The position numbers were made by a program, and so were the translations under genes. Shown here piece after piece: positions 26,488-35,923 of a DNA stretch of 64,000 bases; position 1 is the stretch's first letter; every line of letters begins with the position of its first letter. The DNA comes from Cryobacterium levicorallinum (lineage in GTDB: Bacteria > Actinomycetota > Actinomycetes > Actinomycetales > Microbacteriaceae), in the NCBI RefSeq assembly GCF_004402405.1, contig NZ_SOFE01000001.1, forward strand, positions 211,370-275,369, read 5' to 3'. Below the pieces are notes generated by a model, which saw only the letters and a list, made by a program, of their open reading frames with translations, had not been told where the DNA came from and did not search any database.

Positions 26488-27462
26488 GTGACCCTCGATA
26501 TTGATCCCGTGCAGTCCGATCGCAGCCGCGACGCCCTCACCGCGGCGCACCTGTACTATCTGCAGGACCTCACCATGGATGCCATCGCTCGGGAGCTGCA
26601 CACCTCCCGCTCCTCCGTCTCTCGCCTGCTCAGCCATGCTCGGGAGACCGGCTTGGTCGACATCCAAATCAAGTCGCCATTGGATGCCCCGAGTCACCTC
26701 GAGCAGCAGCTCGAGGCTCGATTTCGGATCGAAGCGCACGTCGTTCCGGTGCCAGACAGCGCGAGCGACGTCGATCGCCTAGAGCGCGTGGCCCTGTCTG
26801 TTGCACGGATTCTCGGTCAATACTTCGACTCGAACATGACCATGGGCATCGCCTGGGGCTCCACCATGAACGCGATCAGCCGACACGTGACGCCCAAACA
26901 AACCCACAACTCGCAGATCGTGCAGCTCAACGGTGCCGGAAACATGCGCACGACCGGCCTCGGCTACGCGAGTGAAATTCTCGGACGCTTCGGCACGGCG
27001 TTCGGCGCACACATTCAACAGTTTCCGGTGCCGGCGTTCTTCGACGACCCGGCCACCAAGAAGGCGCTGTGGCGGGAGCGCAGCATAAGCCGCCTGATCG
27101 ACATGCAAGCCACCATGGATATCGCCCTGTTCGGCCTCGGCTCTCCGTTTTCCGGTGTGATCAGCCGTGTCTACGCCGGTGGCTACCTGGAAAAAGCCGA
27201 ATTCGATGCACTCAGCGCCGCTCAGGTGGTCGGCGACGTGGCCACCGTGTTTTACCGCGCCGACGGTTCGACAGACGGCATTGCTCTGAACGAGCGTTCA
27301 ACCGGCCCGGAATTCACCGTATTGCGCCGCACCCCGCGCCGCATCTGCGTCGTGGCCGGCCGCTCCAAGCTCGCGAGCCTGCGCGGGGCCCTCGCCGCCC
27401 GGCTGATCACCGACTTGTTCGTCGACGAAAGCACGGCCCGGGCCCTGGTCGAGGCCTCCTGA
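26488..27462 (+). CDS. SorC/DeoR-like sugar-binding transcriptional regulator
   Basis: 324 residues from a GTG at 26488 preceded by AAGGAG; an upstream in-frame GTG at 26473 lies before that site. The N-terminal HTH spans about 20-50 (AIARELHTSRSSVSRLLSHA). The rest is the SorC-family sugar-phosphate-binding domain, with GIAWGSTMNAI and LFGLGSPFSG as phosphate-contacting segments. Divergent from glpDFK, it is the natural candidate to regulate it with glycerol-3-phosphate or DHAP as effector. This would be a different family from the usual GlpR. Confidence 0.85.
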   Translation: MTLDIDPVQSDRSRDALTAAHLYYLQDLTMDAIARELHTSRSSVSRLLSHARETGLVDIQIKSPLDAPSHLEQQLEARFRIEAHVVPVPDSASDVDRLERVALSVARILGQYFDSNMTMGIAWGSTMNAISRHVTPKQTHNSQIVQLNGAGNMRTTGLGYASEILGRFGTAFGAHIQQFPVPAFFDDPATKKALWRERSISRLIDMQATMDIALFGLGSPFSGVISRVYAGGYLEKAEFDALSAAQVVGDVATVFYRADGSTDGIALNERSTGPEFTVLRRTPRRICVVAGRSKLASLRGALAARLITDLFVDESTARALVEAS

Positions 27463-27520
27463 GCCCCTGACCGGAACAGCGGATGTCGCCGGGAATAGTA
27501 CTGCGCGCGGACTGTTGCAC

Positions 27521-27526
27521 TATAAC
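27521..27526 (+). promoter_or_regulatory. possible -10 element of the riboflavin operon
   Basis: TATAAC lies about 16 nt before the conserved start of the FMN riboswitch, where a transcript containing the whole aptamer should begin. No good -35 hexamer is seen at 17 nt. Weak support. Confidence 0.3.
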
Positions 27527-27541
27527 TAGAAGTAGTACACG

Positions 27542-27668
27542 TGCTCCGGGGTCGGTGTGATTCCGAACCGGCGGTTAAAGTCCGCGACCCGTTAGCCCCT
27601 TGAGAGAGAGGCGAAACGGTTGAGCTGGTGAAACTCCAGCACCGACGGTCAAAGTCCGGACGGGAGGC
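27542..27668 (+). ncRNA. FMN riboswitch (RFN element)
   Basis: The conserved RFN blocks appear in order: GCTCCGGGGTCGGTGTGA, GAACCGGCGGTTAAAGTCC, GCGACCCG, then after a variable stem GAGCTGGTGAAACTCCAGC and ACCGACGGTCAAAGTCCGGA, ending GGGAGGCGC. It sits about 95 nt upstream of ribD, first gene of the riboflavin operon. FMN binding should shut off expression, by termination or, as often in actinobacteria, by hiding the ribosome site; no clear terminator was located before ribD, which favours translational control. Confidence 0.95.
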
Positions 27669-27762
27669 GCACGAGTCGGTTGGCCCCTACGGTCGACCGG
27701 CGGGTTTGTGCAGGTCTGCACCCCCATACCCCCGGAGCTCGTCCAATACGGATGAGGGCGGG

Positions 27763-28794
27763 ATGACCAACAACGCGGCAGTGCACACCCTGCACAGCGC
27801 CATGCGTCGCGCGCTCGAACTTGCCGCCCAGGGTCCGTCCACCGGCGTCAACCCCCGGGTCGGCTGCGTCATTGTGAACGCTGAGGGCGACACCCTCGCC
27901 GAAGGCTGGCACCGCGGAGCCGGCAGCAAGCACGCCGAGGTCGACGCGCTGTCCCAGCTCGCCCCCGGCGCTGCGCGCGGCAGCACCGTCGTGGTCACCC
28001 TGGAACCCTGTAACCATGTCGGCCGCACGGGACCCTGCGCCGAGGCCCTGATCGAGGCCGGCGTCGCTCGCGTCGTTTACTCGGTGACCGACTCCGGCGA
28101 ACGTTCCTGCGGCGGAGCCGACCGGCTGCGCGCTGCCGGAGTCGACGTGCAGGGCACCCTGCTCGTGGCGGAGGGCGAAGAATTCCTGGGCGACTGGCTC
28201 GTTGCCGCCCGCCTCGGGCGCCCGTTCGTCACGCTCAAGTGGGCGTCGAGCCTCGACGGTCGTGCGGCAGCGGCCGACGGCTCCAGCCGTTGGATCACCG
28301 GCGGCGCAGCCCGCGTCGACGTGCACCAACGGCGTGGTGCCGCCGCCGCGATCCTGGTCGGCACCGGGACCGTGCTCGCCGACGATCCGGCCCTGACCGC
28401 GCGCGACGCCGATGGCGCGCTGCTCAAGCAGCAACCGGTGCCCGTGGTGCTGGGCCGACGTCCGCTGCCGGCATCCACTGCCCTGATCAACCACCCGCAG
28501 TCACCGCTGTTTTTTGACGGACGCGACCTTCCCGGCGTTCTCGCCGACCTGCACGGCCGAGGTCTGCGCAGCGTGTTCATCGAGGGTGGACCGACCGTGG
28601 CGAGCGCCTTCGTCGCCGCCGGGCTGGTCGACGAATACCTCATCTACCTGGCTCCGACGCTCATCGGCGGCCCCCGGCTCGCCCTCACCGACATCGGTGT
28701 GGCCGCGATCGGTGAGCAGCGCCGCCTCGCCATTCTTTCCCTCGACCGCCTCGGTGACGATGTTCTCATCGTCGCCCGACCGCAGACTAACTAA
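27763..28794 (+). CDS. ribD: bifunctional diaminohydroxyphosphoribosylaminopyrimidine deaminase / 5-amino-6-(5-phosphoribosylamino)uracil reductase
   Basis: 343 residues from the ATG at 27763 (GAGGGCGGG just upstream). The deaminase half has the zinc ligands in SKHAEVDAL and EPCNHVGRTGPCAEAL, with VNPRVGCVIVN before them. The reductase half from about residue 145 has TLKWASSLDGRAAAADG, ITGGAARVDVH and FIEGGPTVASAF. It catalyses steps two and three of riboflavin synthesis. The reading frame is open further upstream through the riboswitch, but that is not coding. Confidence 0.94.
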   Translation: MTNNAAVHTLHSAMRRALELAAQGPSTGVNPRVGCVIVNAEGDTLAEGWHRGAGSKHAEVDALSQLAPGAARGSTVVVTLEPCNHVGRTGPCAEALIEAGVARVVYSVTDSGERSCGGADRLRAAGVDVQGTLLVAEGEEFLGDWLVAARLGRPFVTLKWASSLDGRAAAADGSSRWITGGAARVDVHQRRGAAAAILVGTGTVLADDPALTARDADGALLKQQPVPVVLGRRPLPASTALINHPQSPLFFDGRDLPGVLADLHGRGLRSVFIEGGPTVASAFVAAGLVDEYLIYLAPTLIGGPRLALTDIGVAAIGEQRRLAILSLDRLGDDVLIVARPQTN

Positions 28795-28801
28795 GGAACC
28801 C

Positions 28802-29452
28802 ATGTTCACCGGAATCATCGAGGAGCTCGGCCAAATCGTGCGCATCGAGCAGACAGCGGATGCCGCCCGCCTCACCATCCGCGGCCCGCTCGTGATCGAC
28901 GGCGCGCTGCGAGGCGACTCCATCGCCGTGCAGGGCGTCTGTCTCACCGTGGTCGAGCGCACCGCCGAAACCTTCACCGCCGACGTGATGGCGCAGACCC
29001 TGTCGATGTCGACACTGTCCGCGGCCCTCGTCGGCTCCCCGGTCAACCTCGAACGCGCCGCCCTCGTCGGTGGACGCCTCGGCGGCCACATCGTGCAGGG
29101 CCACATTGACGGCACCAGCACGGTGCTTAGCCTCACGCCCGGTGATGCCTGGCGAGTGCTGCGGTTCAGCCTCAGCGCCGAACTCGCGCCGCTCGTCGTC
29201 GGCAAGGGTTCGATCGCCATCGACGGCGTCTCCCTCACGGTGAGCAACATCAGCCCCGCCACCGAGACGGATCAGTGGTTTGAGGTGTCGCTCATTCCCG
29301 AGACCCTCACGGTGACCACCCTCGGCGAGCGCGCCGTCGGCGACCGAGTCAACATTGAGACGGACATTCTGGCCCGCCACGTTGAACGGATGCTCGCCCT
29401 GACGGCGACCCACAATTCCCAGCACGTCACCACCCCAAGGAGCGCATCATGA
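28802..29452 (+). CDS. ribE: riboflavin synthase alpha chain
   Basis: 216-residue enzyme dismutating two 6,7-dimethyl-8-ribityllumazine into riboflavin. It begins with the diagnostic MFTGIIEELG. Two homologous lumazine-binding barrels follow: the first holds GDSIAVQGVCLTV and GHIVQGHIDGT, the second KGSIAIDGVSLTV. Starts 7 nt after the ribD stop. Its stop overlaps the ribBA start (ATGA). Confidence 0.95.
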   Translation: MFTGIIEELGQIVRIEQTADAARLTIRGPLVIDGALRGDSIAVQGVCLTVVERTAETFTADVMAQTLSMSTLSAALVGSPVNLERAALVGGRLGGHIVQGHIDGTSTVLSLTPGDAWRVLRFSLSAELAPLVVGKGSIAIDGVSLTVSNISPATETDQWFEVSLIPETLTVTTLGERAVGDRVNIETDILARHVERMLALTATHNSQHVTTPRSAS

Positions 29453-30708
29453 GCCTCGCCGATATTCCCTCCGCACTCGACGCCCTACGCCTCGGTCGAC
29501 CGGTCATCGTCGCCGACGACGAGGGCCGCGAAAACGAGGGAGACGTCATCATCTCGGCCCAGCTCGCCACGCAGGAGTGGATCGCCTGGACCGTGCGCTA
29601 CTCTTCCGGCTTCATCTGCGCGCCGATGACGAATGAGATCGCTGACCAGCTCGACCTGCCGGTGATGGTCTTGAACAACGAAGACCCGCTCGGTACCAAC
29701 TACACCGTGAGCGTCGACGCGGCCGATCGGCTGTCGACCGGGATCAGCGCCGCCGACCGGGCCCACACCTTGCGAGTTCTGGCCGATCCGGCGTCGGCAC
29801 CGGCCAGCCTGCACCGCCCCGGCCACATCCTGCCGCTGCGCGCCCGCGACGGCGGTGTGCGCGAGCGCAGCGGCCACACCGAAGCCGGCGTCGACCTGAT
29901 GAAACTAGCCGGTCTGGTTCCGGTCGCGGCGATCGCTGAGATCGTCGCCGAAGACGGCGAGATGATGCGACTGCCCGGCCTGCTCGAACTCGGCGAGCGC
30001 GAGGGGCTGCACGTCATCACGATTAAAGACCTGATCAGCTACCTCGACGAGTTCCACCCCAACGCAGCGCTGCCGACGATCGCGCCACTGATCGAGGCGC
30101 CGCGGGTCGACTTCGAGGTGGAGACCACCGTCCCCACCCGGCACGGCCTCTTTCGGGTGCGCGCCTACCGAGACCGTTCCACCGGCGCCGACCACGTCGC
30201 CTTCGTCGCCGGCAACCCGGCCAATGGCGCCATCGTGCGGGTTCACTCCGAGTGCCTCACCGGCGAAGCGTTCGGCTCACTCAAGTGCGAGTGCGGACCA
30301 CAGCTCGACGCCTCACTCGACATCATCCAGGAGGAAGGCGGCGTGGTCGTCTACCTGCGCGGCCAGGAGGGGCGCGGCATCGGCCTTATCAATAAGCTGC
30401 GCGCCTACGAGCTGCAGGAAGACGGCCTCGACACCCTCGACGCCAACGTGGCGCTGGGTTTGCCCGTCGATAGCCGCGAGTACGGCGCGGCCACCAGCAT
30501 CCTGCACCAACTAGGGTTGAGTTCGGTGCGGCTGCTCACCAACAACCCCGAGAAGGTACGTCAACTCGAACTGCACGGCGTCGCTGTGACCGAGCGCGTG
30601 CCACTCGTCGTGGGGATCGGCGAATACAACGAGGAATACCTCGCCACCAAGCGCGACCGCATGGGGCACCACATCACCGACACCGAAATCATGAACGGAA
30701 TCGCCTAA
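29449..30708 (+). CDS. ribBA: 3,4-dihydroxy-2-butanone 4-phosphate synthase / GTP cyclohydrolase II
   Basis: 419-residue fusion feeding both precursors of riboflavin. The N-terminal RibB half shows [17 protein letters not shown] and [16 protein letters not shown]. The C-terminal RibA half shows the zinc site [18 protein letters not shown] and [16 protein letters not shown]. Both sets of catalytic residues look complete. It overlaps ribE by 4 nt and ribH by 1 nt. Confidence 0.96.
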   Translation: MSLADIPSALDALRLGRPVIVADDEGRENEGDVIISAQLATQEWIAWTVRYSSGFICAPMTNEIADQLDLPVMVLNNEDPLGTNYTVSVDAADRLSTGISAADRAHTLRVLADPASAPASLHRPGHILPLRARDGGVRERSGHTEAGVDLMKLAGLVPVAAIAEIVAEDGEMMRLPGLLELGEREGLHVITIKDLISYLDEFHPNAALPTIAPLIEAPRVDFEVETTVPTRHGLFRVRAYRDRSTGADHVAFVAGNPANGAIVRVHSECLTGEAFGSLKCECGPQLDASLDIIQEEGGVVVYLRGQEGRGIGLINKLRAYELQEDGLDTLDANVALGLPVDSREYGAATSILHQLGLSSVRLLTNNPEKVRQLELHGVAVTERVPLVVGIGEYNEEYLATKRDRMGHHITDTEIMNGIA

Positions 30709-31175
30709 TGGCCGGCACAGGACCCACCCTCAGCGTTGACGGCACCGGCTTGCGCGTCGTCATCGTCGCGGGCCTCTGGCACGACGTGATCACCGACGGC
30801 CTCATCGCCGGCGCAACCCGCGTGCTCGAAGCGAGCGGAGCCTCCTGGTCGCTCGTGCGCGTACCGGGCAGCTTCGAACTGCCCGTTGCCTGCAAGGTCG
30901 CGCTCGAAAACGGGGCCGACGCGGCCGTCGCCCTCGGCGTGATCATCCGGGGCGGCACTCCACACTTCGAGTTCGTCTCCAATGCGGCAACGGATGGTCT
31001 CACTCGCGTTGCGCTCGACACCGGCAAGCCCGTGGGCTTCGGCGTGCTGACCCTCGACGACGAACAGCAGGGCCTCGACCGGGCCGGACTGCCCGGATCG
31101 AAGGAAGACAAGGGCGAGGAGGCGGCATCCGCTGCCCTGGCCACCGCAATTCTGCTGCGCGAGCTGCGCAGCTAG
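30708..31175 (+). CDS. ribH: 6,7-dimethyl-8-ribityllumazine synthase
   Basis: 155-residue subunit of the lumazine synthase shell. [13 protein letters not shown] is the conserved phosphate/substrate segment, [16 protein letters not shown] carries the catalytic histidine, and [16 protein letters not shown] follows. It condenses the RibA/RibD product with the RibB product. Last gene of the riboflavin operon; the start overlaps the ribBA stop (TAATG). Confidence 0.95.
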   Translation: MAGTGPTLSVDGTGLRVVIVAGLWHDVITDGLIAGATRVLEASGASWSLVRVPGSFELPVACKVALENGADAAVALGVIIRGGTPHFEFVSNAATDGLTRVALDTGKPVGFGVLTLDDEQQGLDRAGLPGSKEDKGEEAASAALATAILLRELRS

Positions 31176-31209
31176 CTTGTAGCGCATCGTCGTCACCTAG
31201 GCTGAACGC

Positions 31210-31566
31210 ATGGACCTTCTGCGCAATATTCTGCTCATTCTGCACTTCGTCGGCCTCGCCTCGCTACTCGGCGGCTTTCTGGTGCAGATCAAGGCGATCA
31301 TTGCCGGCAAGGGCACGATCGTCGCCGCCATGTTCCACGGTGCGCTGACCCAGCTGGTCACCGGCCTGCTCCTCGTCGGCGTCATCCAGGTGGGTACCCT
31401 CGGTCACATCGACAACACCAAAATCGGCATCAAGCTGCTCGTGCTCATCGTGATCACCGTGCTGGTCATCGTGAACCGCAAGAAGCCGAGCGTCTCATCG
31501 CTCGTGCTCTGGGCCATTGGAGCCCTCACCCTGGTCAACGTGGTCATCGCGGTACTCTGGAAATAG
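31210..31566 (+). CDS. small integral membrane protein of unknown function
   Basis: 118 residues with four predicted membrane helices and few charged residues; short basic turns (VNRKKPS) orient it. No motif that names a function was recognised. It starts 35 nt after ribH on the same strand and may be part of that transcript. A role in flavin transport would be speculation. The GC-rich third positions and clean frame support a real gene. Confidence 0.65.
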   Translation: MDLLRNILLILHFVGLASLLGGFLVQIKAIIAGKGTIVAAMFHGALTQLVTGLLLVGVIQVGTLGHIDNTKIGIKLLVLIVITVLVIVNRKKPSVSSLVLWAIGALTLVNVVIAVLWK

Positions 31567-31771
31567 CTTTTTCTCCGCGAAAGTCGGCACACCAGTGCTT
31601 CACGCGTAGTATCCGCTGTCGCGCGTTGACCCAGACCCCCCGGGGGTAGGGTAATTGGTGACCTCTACACGCGGCCACACCATCATTCGTGCGTAAACGC
31701 TACCGCGGGAAGTCCGATCGACTTGCGGGTTTCGTTGGCGCTCAGCCATCACACCGGAGCGTTCCACCCCC

Positions 31772-33124
31772 ATGTCAACAACCACAGCGTCAATTCCGAC
31801 GCCGACCACACCGCTCAATCCGAAGAGCCGCGTCATCATGGCGAGCCTCATCGGCACGACCATTGAGTTCTACGACTTCTACGTTTACGCCACCGCCGCC
31901 GTCCTCGTGTTTCCGCACCTGTTCTTTCCCACCGGCAACGAGACCACCGCGTTGCTCGCCTCCTTCGCCGTGTTCGGCGCCGCCATGGTCGCCCGCCCGA
32001 TCGGCGCCCTGTTCTTCGGCCACTTCGGTGACCGCAAGGGACGCAAGGCCACCCTTGTCGGTGCACTGCTCACCATGGGCATCGCGACGTTTTTGATCGG
32101 CCTACTGCCGACCTACGACATGATCGGCTGGTGGGCACCGTTCATGCTCGTCATTCTGCGCCTGGCCCAGGGCTTCGCCCTCGGCGGGGAATGGAGCGGC
32201 GCTGCACTCGTGGCAACCGAAAACGCCCCGGTCGGCAAGCGTGCCTGGTACGGCACCTTCCCCCAGGTCGGCGCCCCGCTCGGCTTCATCATCGCCAACA
32301 GCCTATTTCTCGGCCTCGCGCTCGCACTGCCGTCGACCGACCCGACCCGCCCGTCCGAGGCATTCCTCGAATGGGCCTGGCGCATCCCCTTCCTGTTCTC
32401 GGCCGTCATGGTCATCGTCGGACTCTGGGTGCGTCTGCGCCTGGTCGAAAGCGAGGTCTTCACGAAGGTCGTCCAGGCCAAGCGTGTCGAGAAGCTGCCG
32501 CTCGCTGCGGTATTCAAGTCGAACTGGCGCGAACTCATCCTCGGCACGTTCATCATGCTCGCCACCTACGTGCTGTTCTATCTGATGACCACGTTCACTC
32601 TCAGTTACGGCCGTGCCGCAACGGATGCCGCGCTGCCGGGGCTCGGATTCAGCTACAACACCTTCATCCTCATGATGATTCTCGGCGTGGTGTTCTTCGG
32701 AATTTTCACCCTCGCCTCCGGCCCGTGGGCCGACAAGCACGGGCGCCGCAAGACGCTCATCATCGTGACCATGTTCATCATCGTGTTCGGGTTTCTCTTC
32801 GTGCCCCTGCTCGGTGCCGGCGACCTCAGCGTCATGCTGTTCCTCATCGTCGGATTCTCACTCATGGGCATGACCTTCGGGCCGATGGGCGCGCTGCTGC
32901 CCGAGCTGTTCCCGACCAGCGTGCGCTACACCGGCTCCGCGTTCGCCTACAACATGAGCTCCATTCTCGGCGCGGCCGTCGCCCCGTTCATCGCCGTCTG
33001 GCTGTGGACAATCGGCGAGGGCAGCCCGTTCTGGGTCGGCATCTACCTCTCGATCATGGGCACCATCACCCTGATCGCGCTGATCCTGAGCCGCGAAACG
33101 AAGGACCTCGACCTGCACCGGTAG
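31772..33124 (+). CDS. MFS transporter, metabolite:H+ symporter (MHS) type
   Basis: 450-residue twelve-helix transporter. IGTTIEFYDFYVYATAAVLVF at the first helix, GHFGDRKGRKATL in the loop 2-3 and RLAQGFALGGEWSGA are typical of the ShiA/ProP/PcaK-like MHS group that imports organic acids, betaines or aromatic acids with protons. GPWADKHGRRKTL repeats the loop motif in the second half. Substrate unknown. A 205-bp gap precedes it and a symmetric terminator follows. Confidence 0.87.
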   Translation: MSTTTASIPTPTTPLNPKSRVIMASLIGTTIEFYDFYVYATAAVLVFPHLFFPTGNETTALLASFAVFGAAMVARPIGALFFGHFGDRKGRKATLVGALLTMGIATFLIGLLPTYDMIGWWAPFMLVILRLAQGFALGGEWSGAALVATENAPVGKRAWYGTFPQVGAPLGFIIANSLFLGLALALPSTDPTRPSEAFLEWAWRIPFLFSAVMVIVGLWVRLRLVESEVFTKVVQAKRVEKLPLAAVFKSNWRELILGTFIMLATYVLFYLMTTFTLSYGRAATDAALPGLGFSYNTFILMMILGVVFFGIFTLASGPWADKHGRRKTLIIVTMFIIVFGFLFVPLLGAGDLSVMLFLIVGFSLMGMTFGPMGALLPELFPTSVRYTGSAFAYNMSSILGAAVAPFIAVWLWTIGEGSPFWVGIYLSIMGTITLIALILSRETKDLDLHR

Positions 33125-33143
33125 GTCCAGCCGCACCAGCATC

Positions 33144-33174
33144 CGCTCCCCCTTGCCGCTTGCGAGGGGGAGCG
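33144..33174. terminator. bidirectional hairpin between convergent genes
   Basis: A 10-bp perfect stem (33144-33153 with 33165-33174) lies between the MHS transporter stop at 33124 and the ABC permease stop at 33179. TTGTCT follows it on the plus strand. The sequence is unrelated to the palindromic repeat family of copies A to C. Confidence 0.6.
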
Positions 33175-33178
33175 TTGT

Positions 33179-34021
33179 CTATGTCAGGAACAGGGCCGTC
33201 AGGCGACGGGTGGTCATGACCACGCCGATCACGATCATGACGGCGTAGTAGAGCACGTGCCAGAGCAGGCCAGCATCCACCTGGCCGGTGGTCAGGCCGC
33301 GCACGAGCTCGACACCATGCCAGAGCGGCAGCGCCTGAATCACATACTGAACGCCCGGCGGATACACGCTCAGCGGGTAGAACGTGGCCGAGAACAAAAA
33401 CATCGGTAGCAGCACGAAGGTGATCCAGTCCATCTGCTGGAACGTCTTCATATAACTGGTCACCGCCATGCCGACGGATGCGAATCCAAACGCGATCAGC
33501 AGCACCGCCGGCAGCGCGAGCAGCGCCCACCAGGACAGGTTCAGGCCGAGCGCCTGCATCACGAGCAGGAATCCGGTCGCGTAGAGCAGCCCCCGCGCCA
33601 GGGCGAGCGAGATCTCGCCGAGGGCCACGTCGAGCGGGCCAAGCGAGGTGGCCAGCATCCCCTCGTAGAGTTTGGCGAATTGCATCTTGAAGAAGACGTT
33701 CCAGGTCGAATCGTAGATGGCACCGTTCATCGCGGCGACGGCGAGCAGCGCCGGGGCGATGAAAGCGGCGTACGGCACGCTCTGGCCGTCGTCGGTCTGT
33801 ACCTGGCCGATCAGCGCCTCCAGGCCGAGGCCCATCGACAGCAGGTAGAAGATCGGCTCGACCATTCCGCTGAGCACAACGAGCGAGTTGGTGCTGCGCG
33901 TCGCACGCCAGCCGCGCGCCATCACGCTGCGCGCATTACCGGCGTAATACTTACCGACACCACGGCTTCCGAACAGCCGTGGCGGGCGAGCAGCAGTGAC
34001 GAGCGTCGACGAAAACCGCAT
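33179..34021 (-). CDS. ABC-2 type exporter permease (DrrB-like, second)
   Basis: 280-residue permease with six membrane helices: PIFYLLSMGLGLEALI near residue 55, then LLVMQALGLNLSW and FLFSATFYPLSVYPPGVQ, the ABC-2 signature around helix five. ATG at 34021 is taken as the start because the protein then aligns with a normal DrrB-like N-terminus; an open frame continues to 34531 inside the previous gene. It overlaps that gene by 100 nt, unusually long for such operons. It forms a heterodimer with the other permease and the ATPase. Confidence 0.85.
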   Translation of the reverse strand: MRFSSTLVTAARPPRLFGSRGVGKYYAGNARSVMARGWRATRSTNSLVVLSGMVEPIFYLLSMGLGLEALIGQVQTDDGQSVPYAAFIAPALLAVAAMNGAIYDSTWNVFFKMQFAKLYEGMLATSLGPLDVALGEISLALARGLLYATGFLLVMQALGLNLSWWALLALPAVLLIAFGFASVGMAVTSYMKTFQQMDWITFVLLPMFLFSATFYPLSVYPPGVQYVIQALPLWHGVELVRGLTTGQVDAGLLWHVLYYAVMIVIGVVMTTRRLTALFLT

Positions 34022-34902
34022 TTGTTCAACCTCGCGGCCGTGAGGCGACGCGCCCAGATCCAGCCGACAGCGAGCAGGGCGGCCAGATAGAGCGCGTGCA
34101 GGACGCTCAGCCAGATCGGTTCCGGTCGGCCATAGGCGAAGACGCGGGACAGTTCGGTGCCGTGCCAGAGCGGTGAGATCCAGCCGAGCCACTGCAGGTA
34201 GGTCGGCAGCACGTCGAGCGGAAAGAACGTGCCGGAGAACAGCGTCATCGGCAGAATCACGAAGCGCTGCACCATGGCGAGCTGGCCGGTGTCGTCCTTG
34301 AGGGTGGCCGTGTACGCCATCAGGAGCGCGCCGAACGAGAGGCCGGTGAGTAGCGCCACGAGCACCGCCACGGCACCGAGCGGGCCAGGAACCGCACCAA
34401 AAATGAGCATGAAGACAGAGAAGATGGCGCAGGTGAGCAGCATGCGTGCCGCTACCGAGATGACGATGCCGTTGATGATCTGACCGGGTTGAATCGAACT
34501 CGCGTTCATACCGAAGAAGGTCGGGTTCCATTTGAAGCCGAGCATGATCGGGTAGCTGAACTCCTCGGAGGCGACTGCAATCGCGCTGCTCGCGAGCAGC
34601 GCCGGTGCGAGAAATTCAAGGTAGCTGACCCCGTTGACGGCGTTGTCGCCGAGATTGCCGTCGACCAGGCTGGCCAGGCCAACGCCCATCGCGTAGAGGT
34701 AGACGAGCGAGCTGCCGATCGCGGTGAACAGCACCGTCTGCGCGTACGACCGCATGACCCGAAACCGGTGCTCGGCCACATACCAGGAGCCGTAGCGGCG
34801 GGTGCGGGCGGCCGAGACGACAGCCGCCGCGACTGCCTGCGAACGGATGCTGTCGGTCGCCCCGCCAGCATCCCGAGCGTTGTCGAAATCGCCCGCGCTC
34901 AT
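33922..34902 (-). CDS. ABC-2 type exporter permease (DrrB-like, first), with extended C-terminus
   Basis: 326 residues, six membrane helices; LFSGTFFPLDVLPTYLQWLGW is the ABC-2 motif region. The family-like part ends at RRLTAARLNK (residue 294). The next codon, TGC at 34018-34020, sits where a TGA would give the common ATGA overlap with the next permease start. Reading through adds 32 residues (CGFRRRSSLLL...) with no recognisable family character. The extension is therefore probably recent. ATGA overlap joins it to the upstream ATPase. Confidence 0.85.
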   Translation of the reverse strand: MSAGDFDNARDAGGATDSIRSQAVAAAVVSAARTRRYGSWYVAEHRFRVMRSYAQTVLFTAIGSSLVYLYAMGVGLASLVDGNLGDNAVNGVSYLEFLAPALLASSAIAVASEEFSYPIMLGFKWNPTFFGMNASSIQPGQIINGIVISVAARMLLTCAIFSVFMLIFGAVPGPLGAVAVLVALLTGLSFGALLMAYTATLKDDTGQLAMVQRFVILPMTLFSGTFFPLDVLPTYLQWLGWISPLWHGTELSRVFAYGRPEPIWLSVLHALYLAALLAVGWIWARRLTAARLNKCGFRRRSSLLLARHGCSEAVVSVSITPVMRAA

Positions 34903-35855
34903 TCGATCAGGTTTCGGCCGGTGAGACGGAGGAACACGTCCTCGAGGCTGGAACGGCGTACCAGGCTCGTGATCGGGTGCAGGCCGGCCGCGGTCATCCG
35001 CTCTAATTCTCGCTCGCCGCTATCGCTGTAGACCAGAATGCGGTCGGGCAGCACGTCGACCCGTTCGCCGAAACCGCTCCCGCCGAAGCTTTGAAGGCGG
35101 TCGGCGACCTCGGCATTCTGGGCTGAGCCGAAGCGCACCTCGAGGACCTCGCGGGAGGAATACCGGCGGATCAGGTCGGCCGGAGAACCCTCGGCCATGA
35201 TGCGGCCCTTGTCGACGACGATGAGGCGGTCGCAGAGCTGCTCGGCTTCGTCCATGTAGTGGGTGGTGACGAGCAGCGTCGTGCCCTGTTCCTTGAGTCG
35301 AAACAGGCGGTCCCAGAGAATGTGGCGTGCCTGCGGGTCGAGTCCGGTGGTCGGCTCGTCGAGCAGCAGGATGCGCGGGTCGTTAATAAGCGCCCGGGCG
35401 ATGGTGAGGCGCCGTTTCATGCCACCGGAGAGGTCGTCGACCTTGGCTGTGGCCTTGTCCTGGAGCTGGGCGAACTCGAGCAGTTCGTCGGCCCGGCGGG
35501 CGACTCGGGCGCGCGGCAGCCCGAAGTAGCGGCCGTAGACCAGCAGATTTTCCCGCACCTTCAGCTCGAGGTCGAGGTTATTCTCCTGCGGCACCACGCC
35601 GAGTTGGGAACGAATCTCGGGACCGTACCGGTTCGGGTCGAGGCCGAGCACCGTGAGGTCGCCACTCGTGCGGGTGGACACCGCGCCGATCAAGCGCATC
35701 GTCGTGGATTTTCCGGCGCCGTTGGGGCCGAGCAACCCGAAGGACTCCCCCGGGGCCACTTCGAAACTGATCCCGTCGACGGCGACGAAGTTTTTCGAGC
35801 CGTTGACGGAATAGCTCTTGACGAGATTTCGGGTGACAATGACAGGTTCCGGCAC
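34899..35855 (-). CDS. ABC transporter ATP-binding protein (DrrA-like)
   Basis: 318 residues from a GTG at 35855. Walker A is GPNGAGKST, the Q-loop VPQEN, signature DLSGGMKRRLTIARAL, Walker B ILLLDEPTTGLD, and the switch histidine follows in VTTHYMDEAEQL. The C-terminal roughly 80 residues match the DrrA-family regulatory extension (LEDVFLRLTGRNL). It drives an exporter of unknown substrate together with the two permeases downstream. An open frame to 35954 overlaps the divergent exporter and is not used. Confidence 0.88.
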   Translation of the reverse strand: MPEPVIVTRNLVKSYSVNGSKNFVAVDGISFEVAPGESFGLLGPNGAGKSTTMRLIGAVSTRTSGDLTVLGLDPNRYGPEIRSQLGVVPQENNLDLELKVRENLLVYGRYFGLPRARVARRADELLEFAQLQDKATAKVDDLSGGMKRRLTIARALINDPRILLLDEPTTGLDPQARHILWDRLFRLKEQGTTLLVTTHYMDEAEQLCDRLIVVDKGRIMAEGSPADLIRRYSSREVLEVRFGSAQNAEVADRLQSFGGSGFGERVDVLPDRILVYSDSGERELERMTAAGLHPITSLVRRSSLEDVFLRLTGRNLIE

Positions 35856-35923
35856 AGTGCCCCACTGTAGACCGATGGCGGGATTGCGGGGAGGCTCGGA
35901 CGCCGAACGGTTAAGATGAATCA

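Noticed and set aside
26377-26739. N-terminal extension of glpD
   Set aside because: The frame is open to 26739, but it crosses the divergent regulator and precedes a good ribosome site and the normal GlpD N-terminus at 26376.
33179-34531. Single 450-residue permease fusion
   Set aside because: The first 170 codons are the antiphase reading of the preceding permease gene; the ABC-2 protein starts at 34021.
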